The notes: generated by a model from the letters alone, not told the origin. 64,000 nt of DNA from Clostridiales bacterium (GCA_029268065.1 JAJUHC010000003.1:1-64000), one strand, 5' to 3'. Shown: positions 43,657-52,462, numbered from the stretch's first letter. Numbers and translations are program-made.

Positions 43657-45924
43657 TTAGTCTCTATGAGTTTCACGGAGCTCTCTGCGGCGAATTTTAC
43701 CGTTTGTCGTCTTAGGAAGCTCGGAAACGAATTCCACGATTCGCGGATATTTGTAGGGCGCAGTATGCTCCTTTACATATTCCTGAACTTCCTTTTTCAG
43801 CTCCTCGCTGCCGGTTTTGCCCTTAACAAGAACGATGCTGGCCTTGACTACCATTCCTCTCGTTTCGTCGGGAACTCCGGTAACGGCGCATTCGAGCACA
43901 TACGGAAGCTCCATGATGACGCTTTCAATCTCAAAGGGACCGATTCGGTAACCGGAGGATTTTATTACGTCGTCGGTGCGGCTAACATACCAGTAAACGC
44001 CGTCCTCGTCGCGCCAGGCCATGTCGCAGGTATGGTAAACGTTGTCGCTCCACACCTCGCGGGTCTTTTCGGGCTCGTTGTAATAGCCGGAAAAGAGTCC
44101 GGGAGGGATTCCCTTGTCGGTGCGGATGACGATTTCGCCGACCTCACCGACCTTGGCGGGCTTGCCGTCGAGGTTTATAATATCCATATCGTACATGGGG
44201 GACGGCCTTCCCATAGAGCCCGGCTTTGGCTCTGAGCCTACAAGGTTTGCTATGGACAGGGTCGTCTCCGTCTGCCCGAACCCCTCCATGATCTTGAGCC
44301 CCGTAGCCGCCTTAAACTGGTTCCAAACTTCGGGATTCAGAGCCTCGCCTGCGGTAGTGGCGTACTTAATTGAGCTGAGGTCGTATTTTGAGAGATCCTC
44401 CTTGATAAAAAACCTGTACATGGTGGGCGGTGCGCAGAAGGTGGTGATATTATGCTCCTTGAAGAGGGGGAGGATGTCGGAAGCCTCGAATTTATCGAAA
44501 TCGTAGGCAAATACGGCCGTTTCGCACATCCATTCGCCGTATATCTTGCCCCACGCGGCCTTTCCCCAGCCCGTATCTGAAATAGTGAGGTGCAGACCGT
44601 TCGGGTCGGCATTGTGCCAGTATCTCGCGGTGATAATGTGTCCCAAAGGATACGAATAGGAGTGCATAGCAATTTTTGGCTGTCCGGTCGTGCCGGAAGT
44701 AAAGTACATGAGCATCGGATCATCGATTTTCTGACCCTCGGGACGCTCAAATTTGTCGGAAAAGAGCTCCACCTCGGCGTCGAAATCGCGGTAGCCCTCG
44801 ACCTTTCCGTTTGCGGTGATCTTTATCTGAAGTGTCGGAGCGTTTACCGAACCCTCGTCGAGATGCTTGGGTATATCGTTGTCGATAGTGCAGATTGCAG
44901 CCTTGATTCCCGCGGCATTGAGGCGGTAGTCGAAGTCGTGAGGCGTTAAAAGGTTGCTCGCCGGAATTGCGACGGCCCCTATCTTATGAAGAGCGTTCAG
45001 AATAAACCAGAACTGGTAGTGGCGCTTTAGCACGAGGATTACCCTGTCGCCCATTTTAATGCCCAGAGATTGGAAGTAGTTTGCCGCCTTATTCGAATAC
45101 CTGGAAATATCAGAATAAGTGAAAACGCGCTTTTCCTTTTTCTTTGAGAGCCAGAGGAGGGCCGTCTTATCCGGGCACTTTTTTGCAAGCTCGTCCAAAA
45201 CGTCGAAAGCGAAGTTGAAGTTGTCGGGAGGGTTGAACTTCATGTCCTTCAGGAAGCCGTTTTCGTCAAGGGTTTCGGTTACGAACTTTTTGTAGATAAG
45301 GGAATCCGCGCCGCTGGTGTGGGCCGAGAGATCATAAGGCTTGTAATCGTCCTCCACACTTGCTCCCTTAATGACGACGGAAATGAACTTGCAGTCCTCT
45401 CCGTCGATTGCTATCATGCCGTGCGGGATATTGGCGTTGTAGTACAGGCTGTCGCCGGCTTCCAGGATTTCGACGTGCGCGTCTATCTGCACCCTGAGCC
45501 TGCCGGAGAGAACATAGTTGAGCTCCTGACCCGCGTGAGTTGAAAGGGCGATCGGCTTGCTTTCAAGCTCGCGGCTGTACTTTGCGGTAACTACAAAGGG
45601 GTCCGCAAGGCGCCCCTTCAGCAGCGGGGCTATGTGCTGGTAGTCAAAGCCCTCGCGTCGCTTAATGGGCATGCCCTCGCCCGCGCGCGAGAGTGTGTAC
45701 TTGGAGAGCTTAGGCATGTCGCCCATCACGAGCTCGGAAATATCGATTTTAAAGCGGGAGGCGCATTTGTGAAGGAAGGTAAAGGAGAAATCCTTCGTAC
45801 CGCTTTCCATCTCGATGTATTCGGGCTCCGAAATGCCGGTGACCTTTGCCATTTCCGCCGTGGATATGTTCATAACGCTTCGCAGTTCGCGGATTCTTTC
45901 GGCCATCATTTGGTTTTCGTTCAT
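43657..45924 (-). CDS. XRE helix-turn-helix / cupin / acyl-CoA synthetase fusion protein
   Basis: 755 residues in three parts. An XRE-type helix-turn-helix spans about 8-68 (IRELRSVMNISTAEMAKVTG). A cupin covers about 115-185 (HAGQELNYVLSGRLRVQI, GDSLYYNANIPHGM). From about 225 comes an AMP-forming acyl-CoA synthetase of the medium-chain/acetyl type with the P-loop TSGTTGQPKI, EGFGQTETT, DDVIKSSGYRIGPFEIE and the C-terminal lysine in TTNGKIRRRE. XRE-cupin proteins are normally separate regulators; here the sensor and the enzyme are one chain. GGAGGAG precedes the ATG. Ile-rich leader peptide and terminator lie upstream. Probably activates a carboxylic acid in the iorAB pathway. Confidence 0.88.
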   Translation of the reverse strand: MNENQMMAERIRELRSVMNISTAEMAKVTGISEPEYIEMESGTKDFSFTFLHKCASRFKIDISELVMGDMPKLSKYTLSRAGEGMPIKRREGFDYQHIAPLLKGRLADPFVVTAKYSRELESKPIALSTHAGQELNYVLSGRLRVQIDAHVEILEAGDSLYYNANIPHGMIAIDGEDCKFISVVIKGASVEDDYKPYDLSAHTSGADSLIYKKFVTETLDENGFLKDMKFNPPDNFNFAFDVLDELAKKCPDKTALLWLSKKKEKRVFTYSDISRYSNKAANYFQSLGIKMGDRVILVLKRHYQFWFILNALHKIGAVAIPASNLLTPHDFDYRLNAAGIKAAICTIDNDIPKHLDEGSVNAPTLQIKITANGKVEGYRDFDAEVELFSDKFERPEGQKIDDPMLMYFTSGTTGQPKIAMHSYSYPLGHIITARYWHNADPNGLHLTISDTGWGKAAWGKIYGEWMCETAVFAYDFDKFEASDILPLFKEHNITTFCAPPTMYRFFIKEDLSKYDLSSIKYATTAGEALNPEVWNQFKAATGLKIMEGFGQTETTLSIANLVGSEPKPGSMGRPSPMYDMDIINLDGKPAKVGEVGEIVIRTDKGIPPGLFSGYYNEPEKTREVWSDNVYHTCDMAWRDEDGVYWYVSRTDDVIKSSGYRIGPFEIESVIMELPYVLECAVTGVPDETRGMVVKASIVLVKGKTGSEELKKEVQEYVKEHTAPYKYPRIVEFVSELPKTTNGKIRRRELRETHRD

Positions 45925-45955
45925 TTTTAACTCCTCCAGTCGATTTCAGTAAAAA

Positions 45956-45981
45956 AGTCTTGCGGCGTTTGCCGCAAGACT
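45956..45981 (-). terminator. Leader terminator (probable attenuator) before the synthetase gene
   Basis: Read on the minus strand, AGTCTTGCGGC, an AAAC loop, GCCGCAAGACT and six T form a textbook intrinsic terminator (11-bp stem) located between the promoter and the synthetase start, 31 bp before the start codon and 23 bp behind the leader-peptide stop. Such a position implies conditional read-through. Confidence 0.8.
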
Positions 45982-46004
45982 CGTTCAACTCAAACCCATT
46001 TAAT

Positions 46005-46118
46005 TCAGGCTTTGTCAAGCTCGCTTTCAGCACAACGCAACGGAACACTATTATTAATGATAATAATAATGCCCACGATAATAATTATAATTATTGTGCC
46101 GAAAGGAACCTGAAGCAT
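46005..46118 (-). CDS. Isoleucine-rich leader peptide (37 residues)
   Basis: ATG 46118, 5 nt behind GGAGG, opens a 37-residue frame: MLQVPFGT, six Ile, VG, five Ile, NNSVPLRCAESELDKA. Eleven of thirteen consecutive codons are isoleucine (ATA, ATT and ATC). It starts about 22 bp behind a consensus promoter and ends shortly before an intrinsic terminator, the arrangement of amino-acid attenuators such as ilvL in enterobacteria. A second reading is a single-pass membrane microprotein. No convincing antiterminator stem was found by eye. Confidence 0.65.
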   Translation of the reverse strand: MLQVPFGTIIIIIIVGIIIIINNSVPLRCAESELDKA

Positions 46119-46146
46119 GGCTGCCTCCGTGATAAGAATTTTGGCA

Positions 46147-46175
46147 ATTGTATCATAAATACGGCGAGTTGTCAA
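46147..46175 (-). promoter_or_regulatory. Consensus promoter of the leader / synthetase transcript
   Basis: On the minus strand TTGACA (46175-46170) and TACAAT (46152-46147) with exactly 17 bp between them. It is the best sigma-A match in the window and implies a leader of about 215 nt. Confidence 0.8.
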
Positions 46176-46306
46176 TCTTAGGAATGCTTTTACCGGGCAT
46201 TTTTTGAATTGGAAGCAAGAAAGTTGTAGTATTTAACCACAAATGAAATGATAGAATGATAATATTTCATTTTTAATGATAATTTTCTAAAATAGCGTTG
46301 TGCGTG

Positions 46307-46335
46307 TTGCATTTTTGCAGGAAGGCTATTATAAT
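46307..46335 (+). promoter_or_regulatory. Promoter of the aminotransferase gene
   Basis: TTGCAT (46307-46312) and TATAAT (46330-46335), spacer 17 bp, 34 bp before the start codon. The bases between this and the divergent promoter (46176-46306) are AT-rich with no other element recognised. Confidence 0.75.
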
Positions 46336-46369
46336 ATTGTAAAGATAAATACAGCGATGGAGGGGTAGT

Positions 46370-47569
46370 ATGAAACCATTATCCAAAGTAGCGTCTGAGG
46401 TGCGCGCTTCGACAACTCTGGCAATTGACAGCCTCGCAAAAAAGCTCAAAAGCGAGGGCACCGATATTATTGGCTTCGGCGCAGGAGAGCCTGATTTCCA
46501 GACTCCGGACAATATCAGGGCGGCGGGAATAAAGGCCATAGAAAAAGGCATGACAAAGTATACTCCCGCGGCCGGAACCGAGTCGCTGCGCAAAGCCGTG
46601 TGCGTGCGCCTGAAAGAGGACTGCGGTCTTGAATATGATTCCTCCGAAATCGTTGTTGCGAGCGGCGCGAAGCATAATATTTTTGTTTCGCTTGTTGCGC
46701 TCACTAACCCCGGAGATGAAATCATACTTCCTTCTCCTTATTGGGTCACCTACTACGAAGCGGTAAGGATGGCCGGAGGCGTTCCGGTTATCGTCGACGC
46801 CGATGAAAAAGCGGGATTTAAAATTTCGGCAGGGCAGCTCGAGGCTGCCGTTACCGGGAAAACCAAGGCTCTCATTCTGAACAATCCCTCGAACCCCACG
46901 GGCATGCTCTATTCGAAAAAGGAGCTTGAGGCGATTGCCGAGGTATGCAAAAAGCACGACCTCTACGTTATTTCGGACGAAATATACTATAAGCTTGTCT
47001 ATGACGGAAAAGAGTTTGTGAGCTTCGCTTCGCTGAGTGCGGATGCGAAGGAGCGCACCATCGTCGTCAACGGCGTATCCAAGACCTACGCGATGACAGG
47101 CTGGCGCATCGGTTATACGGCCTCCAACAAGCAGCTTGCAAAGATAATGGGCAATTATCTGAGCCATTCCACAAGCGCGCCGAGCACCATTTCACAGTAT
47201 GCCGCAGAGGAGGCGCTTTTGGGAGACCAGTCCAGCGTCGAAGAAATGCGGAAGGTTTTTGAGAAGCGCCGCAATCACATCGTGGCCCGCCTAAACGCGA
47301 TTGACGGGGTCAGCTGTATACTTCCTGACAGCGCGTTCTACATCATGATGAACATTGAAAAGCTGGTCGGCAAGACCATCGCGGGCACCTATATCAAGGA
47401 CGGCGATGATTTCGCGATGGCGCTCCTTGAAAAGGGCGGCGTGGCCGTCGTGCCCTGCAGCGGTTTCGGAGCGCCCAATTATGTCCGCTGGACCTATGCC
47501 GCGTCCATGGAGGACATAGACGAGGGCATGAACAGGCTCGAGAAATTTCTAAAAGGTATAGAAAAATAG
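46370..47569 (+). CDS. Class I/II pyridoxal-phosphate aminotransferase (aspartate/aromatic type)
   Basis: 399 residues with FGAGEPDFQTPDNI, YTPAAGTESLRKAV, LNNPSNPTGMLY, the PLP lysine in NGVSKTYAMTGWRIGY and the terminal substrate arginine region NYVRWTYA. It matches the AspC/AspB subgroup, which transaminates aspartate and often aromatic amino acids. It is transcribed divergently from the synthetase gene. Together with iorAB it could link amino acids to 2-oxoacids. Substrate not determinable here. Confidence 0.92.
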   Translation: MKPLSKVASEVRASTTLAIDSLAKKLKSEGTDIIGFGAGEPDFQTPDNIRAAGIKAIEKGMTKYTPAAGTESLRKAVCVRLKEDCGLEYDSSEIVVASGAKHNIFVSLVALTNPGDEIILPSPYWVTYYEAVRMAGGVPVIVDADEKAGFKISAGQLEAAVTGKTKALILNNPSNPTGMLYSKKELEAIAEVCKKHDLYVISDEIYYKLVYDGKEFVSFASLSADAKERTIVVNGVSKTYAMTGWRIGYTASNKQLAKIMGNYLSHSTSAPSTISQYAAEEALLGDQSSVEEMRKVFEKRRNHIVARLNAIDGVSCILPDSAFYIMMNIEKLVGKTIAGTYIKDGDDFAMALLEKGGVAVVPCSGFGAPNYVRWTYAASMEDIDEGMNRLEKFLKGIEK

Positions 47570-47589
47570 CGTAATACGGTTTATAATTG

Positions 47590-47611
47590 ACGCGGGGCTT
47601 TCGCCCCGCGT
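47590..47611 (+). terminator. Hairpin behind the aminotransferase gene
   Basis: ACGCGGGGC (47590-47598), TTTC loop, GCCCCGCGT (47603-47611). The stem is strong but the U tract is short. Confidence 0.65.
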
Positions 47612-47634
47612 TACCATTATAAGGAGGGGTTCAT

Positions 47635-49071
47635 ATCAGCAGGAGTTCATACGAGAGCCCGTTGGCGTCGAGGTATGCGAGCGACGAGATGCTTTATCTG
47701 TTTTCGCCGGACAAAAAATTCTCCACATGGCGCAGGCTGTGGGTCGCCCTGGCGAGAGCGGAGAAGGATTTGGGGCTGAACATCAGCGACGATCAGATTT
47801 CTGAGATGGAGTCGCATTTGTACGATATAGATTATGAATACGCCGCAAAAATGGAAAGCGAGCTTCGCCACGACGTTATGGCGCATGTCCACGCTTACGG
47901 CAAGGTCTGCCCCAAGGCGATGCCGATAATCCATCTCGGCGCCACAAGCTGCTATGTGACCGACAATACCGATATTATCATAATGCGCGAGGCCCTCGTA
48001 CTTGTGAGGGACAAGCTCGTAAAGGTCATTTCAAGGCTTTCCAGGTTTGCTGACGAGTACAAGGACATGCCTGCGCTCGGCTTTACGCATTTTCAGCCTG
48101 CGCAGCTCACAACTGTCGGAAAGCGCGCGTCCTTATGGATAAACGATTTGCTTATGGATCTCGCCGAGGTCGAGCACAGGATAGACTCTCTGAAGCTTTT
48201 GGGCTCGAAGGGCACCACGGGCACTCAGGCGAGCTTCATGGAGCTCTTTGACGGCGACGAGGAGAAGGTCAAAAAGGCGGAGGAGCTGATTTCAGCCGAA
48301 ATGGGCTTTGAGGGTGCGGTTCCCGTTTCGGGACAGACGTATTCGAGAAAGACCGATTACTTTGTTCTTGCCGTGCTTTCGGGAATAGCGCAGAGTGCCG
48401 GAAAGTTCGCGACGGATATGAGGCTGCTCGCCCATTTGAAGGAGCTTGAGGAGCCTTTCGAAGGCAAGCAGATCGGTTCGTCCGCAATGCCGTATAAGCG
48501 CAACCCTATGCGCTGCGAGCGGATTTGCGCGCTGGCCAGGTATGTTATGGCTGACACCATGAATCCGGCGATGACGGCATATAACCAGTGGCTGGAGCGC
48601 ACACTGGACGACTCCGCGAACCGCCGCATTTCGGTTTCCGAGGCTTTTCTTGCGGTTGACGCAATACTGAACATATATATGAACATCGCCGCGAATATAA
48701 AGGTTTACGACAAGGTGATAGCAAAGCACGTTCTTGAGGAGCTGCCTTTTATGGCGACGGAAAATATTATGATGAGCGCCGTAAAACGCGGCGGCAACCG
48801 TCAGGAGCTTCACGAGCGCATAAGGCTGCACTCGATTGCCGCGGGGAAGACGGTAAAAGAAGATGGGAAACCCAATGACTTGATCGACAGGATAGCTCAG
48901 GACCCCGTTTTCGGGCTTACGAGAGAAGAGATTCTTTCGGATTTGCGCCCAGAGGCGTATACGGGACGTTCCGCCTCTCAGGTTTCGGAGCTGCTGCGTG
49001 ATTATGTATCGCCGGTTTTGGAACGCTACGCGGACTGCCTTTCGGAAAAGGATACCGAGCTGAAAGTATAA
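47635..49071 (+). CDS. purB: Adenylosuccinate lyase, apparently starting at AUC
   Basis: 478 residues if begun at 47635. The signature GSSAMPYKRNPMRCERI, FTHFQPAQLTTVG and the segment MESELRHDVMAHVHAY identify PurB, which acts twice in purine synthesis. The frame reads ISRSSYESPLASRYASDEML, and the N-terminal YESPLASRYAS part is conserved in clostridial PurB. No ATG, GTG or TTG precedes it. An ATC codon lies 5 nt behind the perfect Shine-Dalgarno AAGGAGGGG. The first conventional start, TTG 47662, is 32 nt away from it and would remove conserved residues. Confidence 0.9.
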   Translation: MSRSSYESPLASRYASDEMLYLFSPDKKFSTWRRLWVALARAEKDLGLNISDDQISEMESHLYDIDYEYAAKMESELRHDVMAHVHAYGKVCPKAMPIIHLGATSCYVTDNTDIIIMREALVLVRDKLVKVISRLSRFADEYKDMPALGFTHFQPAQLTTVGKRASLWINDLLMDLAEVEHRIDSLKLLGSKGTTGTQASFMELFDGDEEKVKKAEELISAEMGFEGAVPVSGQTYSRKTDYFVLAVLSGIAQSAGKFATDMRLLAHLKELEEPFEGKQIGSSAMPYKRNPMRCERICALARYVMADTMNPAMTAYNQWLERTLDDSANRRISVSEAFLAVDAILNIYMNIAANIKVYDKVIAKHVLEELPFMATENIMMSAVKRGGNRQELHERIRLHSIAAGKTVKEDGKPNDLIDRIAQDPVFGLTREEILSDLRPEAYTGRSASQVSELLRDYVSPVLERYADCLSEKDTELKV

Positions 49072-49090
49072 AAACATACGGAGGAAGAAC

Positions 49091-49573
49091 ATGGAGCGCA
49101 AGGATAAAATCAATTATTATCTTGACATCGCGGATTCGGTGCTTCTCAGGTCTACCTGCCTTCGCCGGCGCTACGGAGCCATTATTGTGACGAACGACGA
49201 AATCATCGCCACAGGCTACAACGGGGCTCCCAGAGGGCGAAAAAACTGTATAGACACGCAGTATTGCACGAGAGAGACGCTCAATATACCGAGCGGGCAG
49301 CGCTACGAGCTCTGCCGAAGCGTTCACGCGGAAGCAAACGCGATTATTTCGGCCTCCAGGAACGAAATGATGGGCGGAACATTGTATCTCTCGGGACGAG
49401 ACAGCAAGACCGGCGAAATCCTTTCGGACACAACGCCCTGTTCCATGTGCAGGAGGCTTATTATCAATGCCGGGATAACCAGGGTGATATGTCGTATCGG
49501 AGAGAATGAATACACCGTCACCAGCGTGCGCGACTGGGTTTTTAACGACGACTCGGCACAGCAGGCGGAATAA
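49091..49573 (+). CDS. Deoxycytidylate deaminase family protein (ComEB-like)
   Basis: 160 residues with the zinc motif HAEANAI and the PCSMCRRLI box, plus the insertion CIDTQYCTRE characteristic of dCMP deaminases that bind an extra zinc. It would convert dCMP to dUMP for dTTP synthesis; ComEB homologues look the same. Ribosome binding site GGAGGAAG. It lies between purB and the beta-CASP gene. Confidence 0.88.
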   Translation: MERKDKINYYLDIADSVLLRSTCLRRRYGAIIVTNDEIIATGYNGAPRGRKNCIDTQYCTRETLNIPSGQRYELCRSVHAEANAIISASRNEMMGGTLYLSGRDSKTGEILSDTTPCSMCRRLIINAGITRVICRIGENEYTVTSVRDWVFNDDSAQQAE

Positions 49574-49593
49574 AATATATGGGGTATGGATAA

Positions 49594-51183
49594 ATGGAGC
49601 TTAGATTCTTCGGTGCGGACAGGGCCGTAACCGGCAGCTGCCACTGCGTGGACATCGGCGGAAAGCGCGTTCTGATAGACTGTGGTATGCAGCAGGGAAG
49701 AGACGAAATCGACAACGGGGCGTTTCCGTTCAATGCCGCGGAAGTGGATTATGTGATTGTGACCCACGCGCATATCGACCATTCGGGAAGACTCCCGCTG
49801 CTTTACAAGAAGGGCTTCAAGGGAGTGATTTACGCAACTCGCTTCACAGCGGAGCTTCTTTCGATTATGCTTCAGGACAGCGCGCACATACAGGAAAGCG
49901 AAACTCAGTGGCAAAACCAGAAAAACAGGCGCGCGGGTTCGCAGCTTAAAGAGCCGCTTTATACGATCGAAGATGTCATGAACTGCATGCAGCTTGTTAA
50001 AACCCATGACTACAATACGCGGTTTGAGGTTACCGATGGTGTGGAGTGCCGGTTTGCGGACGCGGGGCACCTTCTCGGTTCGGCAATGGTAGAGCTTTGG
50101 CTGACCGAAGGCCCGGTTACGAAAAAGATCGTGTTTTCCGGAGACATAGGCAATAAGAACAAGCCCATCATCAATGATCCGTCCCATATAAAAGAGGCTG
50201 ACTATGTCGTTACGGAGAGTACTTACGGGGACAGAAATCACGAGGGCGAGGGCGAATATACGGCGGAGCTAGCCGAAATCCTCGATCAGACCTTCGCAAA
50301 AGGCGGAAACGTTATAATACCCGCCTTCGCCGTGGGCCGCACTCAGGAGCTGCTTTATTATTTCCGGATTATAAAGGAGCAGGGAATGGTTAAGACGAAC
50401 CCGTATTTCGAGGTGGTCGTCGACAGCCCCCTTGCCAAACAGGCAACTGAGATTTACAGCGGCGACCTTACGGGATATGCGGACTGCGAAGCTATGGAGG
50501 CTGAATGCCACGGAGAGAACATTCTCAAGTTTCCGAATCTGAGGCTCAGCCATTCAACCGAGGAATCAAGGGCGCTGAATCTTGACAGGACGCCAAGGGT
50601 AATCATATCAGCAAGCGGAATGTGCGACGCGGGACGCATCAGACACCATCTCAAGCACAACCTGTGGCGTCCCGAATGCACGGTGGTGTTTGTCGGGTTC
50701 CAGGCGGTGGGTTCCTTCGGCAGGATGCTTCTTGACGGAGCGACGAAAGTAAAGCTGTTCGGTGAAGAAATAGCGGTCAGGGCGAAAATAGTAAACTTCA
50801 AGGGCATGTCGTCGCACGCCGACCTTAATGGGCTAAAGGAATGGATTTCGGCTTACGACCCGAAGCCGCAGCATGTGTTTGTTGTGCACGGTGACGAGGA
50901 AGTCGTGCCGGAATTCACAGAGACCCTGCTTCAGATGGGTTTTGACGCGCACGCTCCCGAGTACTCGGAGGCATACGACCTGGCCGCCGGAAGGGTAATG
51001 ACGCCTGGCTTTACTCCGGAGCGCAAAAAACGCGCGGAGCAGGAGCCGCAGGTGTTCGCGGAGCTCAGAAAGGCTGGGGAGAAGCTGCTTGAGGTCATCG
51101 CGCGCAACAAGGGCGGAGCTAACAGGGATCTTAGAGAGTTTACAAACGAGCTTCAAAGACTGGCAGACAAATGGGACAGATAA
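49594..51183 (+). CDS. Beta-CASP metallo-beta-lactamase (RNA-processing type)
   Basis: 529 residues. The metallo-beta-lactamase motif is THAHIDHSGRLPLL, further ligands are in DAGHLLGSAMVEL and SGDIG, and the beta-CASP signatures VGRTQELLYY, SASGMCDAGRIRHHL and KGMSSHADLNGL follow. The family includes CPSF-73/Ysh1-like ribonucleases distinct from RNase J. The substrate is unknown. A long bidirectional terminator follows. Confidence 0.9.
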   Translation: MELRFFGADRAVTGSCHCVDIGGKRVLIDCGMQQGRDEIDNGAFPFNAAEVDYVIVTHAHIDHSGRLPLLYKKGFKGVIYATRFTAELLSIMLQDSAHIQESETQWQNQKNRRAGSQLKEPLYTIEDVMNCMQLVKTHDYNTRFEVTDGVECRFADAGHLLGSAMVELWLTEGPVTKKIVFSGDIGNKNKPIINDPSHIKEADYVVTESTYGDRNHEGEGEYTAELAEILDQTFAKGGNVIIPAFAVGRTQELLYYFRIIKEQGMVKTNPYFEVVVDSPLAKQATEIYSGDLTGYADCEAMEAECHGENILKFPNLRLSHSTEESRALNLDRTPRVIISASGMCDAGRIRHHLKHNLWRPECTVVFVGFQAVGSFGRMLLDGATKVKLFGEEIAVRAKIVNFKGMSSHADLNGLKEWISAYDPKPQHVFVVHGDEEVVPEFTETLLQMGFDAHAPEYSEAYDLAAGRVMTPGFTPERKKRAEQEPQVFAELRKAGEKLLEVIARNKGGANRDLREFTNELQRLADKWDR

Positions 51184-51190
51184 TGGCATA

Positions 51191-51230
51191 AAAAACGTGC
51201 GCCTCACCGAAAGGGGAGGCGCACGTTTTT
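51191..51230. terminator. Bidirectional terminator between convergent genes
   Basis: AAAAACGTGCGCCTC (51191-51205) pairs over 15 bp with GAGGCGCACGTTTTT (51216-51230). U tracts exist on both strands. Confidence 0.9.
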
Positions 51231-51236
51231 CAGGGT

Positions 51237-52247
51237 TCATTTAAAGTGCTTTTCAGCGTATTCTGCGCCGTATCGGTTCAGTTCCGCGTTCAGAATCTCC
51301 TCGACGCGCTTGTTCAGGGGTATAATGTTGGTAACGCAGGGGATGAAGGAACCGAGCGGCATGTAAGTGTCAATCACATGTCTCACGGTATCGATTATTT
51401 TCTGCTCGCTGCAGTCTGGGAAATCGATATCCTGCATGTCGAAGCCGCCCATTATGCACAGCTTTCCGCCGGTGCGCTCAATCACGTCCTTAATATTGTT
51501 CTGAGGAATCACGCCCTGCCACATATCGATCCCGAGATCAACCATATCCTCGCAAATTTCATGGCAGACGCAGTCGGCGTGATGCTGAACCAGAACCCCG
51601 CGGGATTTTATGTAGCCGTAAAAGCGCTTGTAATGCGGCTTTATCATCTCGCGCCAGGTCTCGGGTTTCATGAACAGGCTCTTTTTGTTGCCCCAGTCGT
51701 CGTGAGAGTGTATTATATCGGGCTGCATATTGTCTATTACCTGCTTGATGACCTCTATTTTCCAGTCGGTATACGCGCTCAGAAGGTCGTACATATGCTC
51801 CGGCTCGAGCAGATAATTTGCGAGCGCGTCCTCAAAGCCCATTGTATAGTGCGAAAACTCAAACATTCCCGTGAAGGTGGGAGCCATAAGCAGCAGGTTT
51901 TCCCGGTCTGCGGCTTTTAAAGACCCTTTCACAAAATCCCAGGGCGCCTTGCTTATGTCGGGAAAACTGACGAAATCCTTCCAGTATCTTATGTCCTTGA
52001 TCAGCTTGTTTTCCTCATTGATGTTTGGTATAGCTCCGGGGTGTCCCTCCGGCCAGTCCAATGTCACACCCCAGGCGTTTTTTACGTTTACTTCTCCGTA
52101 TTTAGGTCCTCCGAGTGACAGTGTTACGGCGTCAAATGCGATTGGGCGAAAAATCGGGTTAGGTGTAAAGCAGCTCCAGGGATCCCCAAGCCATTCCGGC
52201 TTATCATTTCTCATCAGTCTAAGAAAGTTTTCCTTTGGCGTTGGCAT
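51237..52247 (-). CDS. Uroporphyrinogen decarboxylase (URO-D) family protein
   Basis: 336 residues of the URO-D/MtaA superfamily (HYTMGFEDALANYLLEPEHMYDLL, IHSHDDWGNKKSLFMKPETWREMIKPHYKRFY, LCIMGGFDMQ). HHADCVCHEI suggests a zinc site as in corrinoid methyltransferases. No haem genes or corrinoid proteins are nearby, so a demethylase or methyltransferase function is more likely than haem synthesis. ATG 52247 stands 8 nt behind GGAGG; GTG 52256 overlaps that site. Confidence 0.85.
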   Translation of the reverse strand: MPTPKENFLRLMRNDKPEWLGDPWSCFTPNPIFRPIAFDAVTLSLGGPKYGEVNVKNAWGVTLDWPEGHPGAIPNINEENKLIKDIRYWKDFVSFPDISKAPWDFVKGSLKAADRENLLLMAPTFTGMFEFSHYTMGFEDALANYLLEPEHMYDLLSAYTDWKIEVIKQVIDNMQPDIIHSHDDWGNKKSLFMKPETWREMIKPHYKRFYGYIKSRGVLVQHHADCVCHEICEDMVDLGIDMWQGVIPQNNIKDVIERTGGKLCIMGGFDMQDIDFPDCSEQKIIDTVRHVIDTYMPLGSFIPCVTNIIPLNKRVEEILNAELNRYGAEYAEKHFK

Positions 52248-52433
52248 GCATGTCACCTCCGTATAATATTAAGCGCAAACACATTTTTAAGAACTCTGCA
52301 CCTGCATTTTACCACTACAAGGCGTACAAGTCCATACAGTAAAAGGAAATTATCACTTTAAATCCGCATTCTAAGATTTTATTCTTCAAAGGCGGGAAAA
52401 TAACTATAATATGATTATTAATTTAGTTTTTTC

Positions 52434-52462
52434 TTGCAAATGCTAATAAAATAATATAAAAT
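52434..52462 (+). promoter_or_regulatory. Promoter of efp
   Basis: TTGCAA (52434-52439) and TAAAAT (52457-52462), spacer 17 bp, 53 bp before the efp ATG. The rest of the intergenic region 52257-52515 is AT-rich without further recognised elements. Confidence 0.6.

Noticed and set aside
45925-46175. T-box riboswitch before the synthetase gene
   Set aside because: The leader lacks the T-box sequence and the specifier-loop architecture, and contains a translated Ile-rich frame instead.
51237-52247. Haem biosynthesis HemE
   Set aside because: It belongs to the wider URO-D superfamily, has a zinc-type HHADCVCHE site and no haem genes around it.
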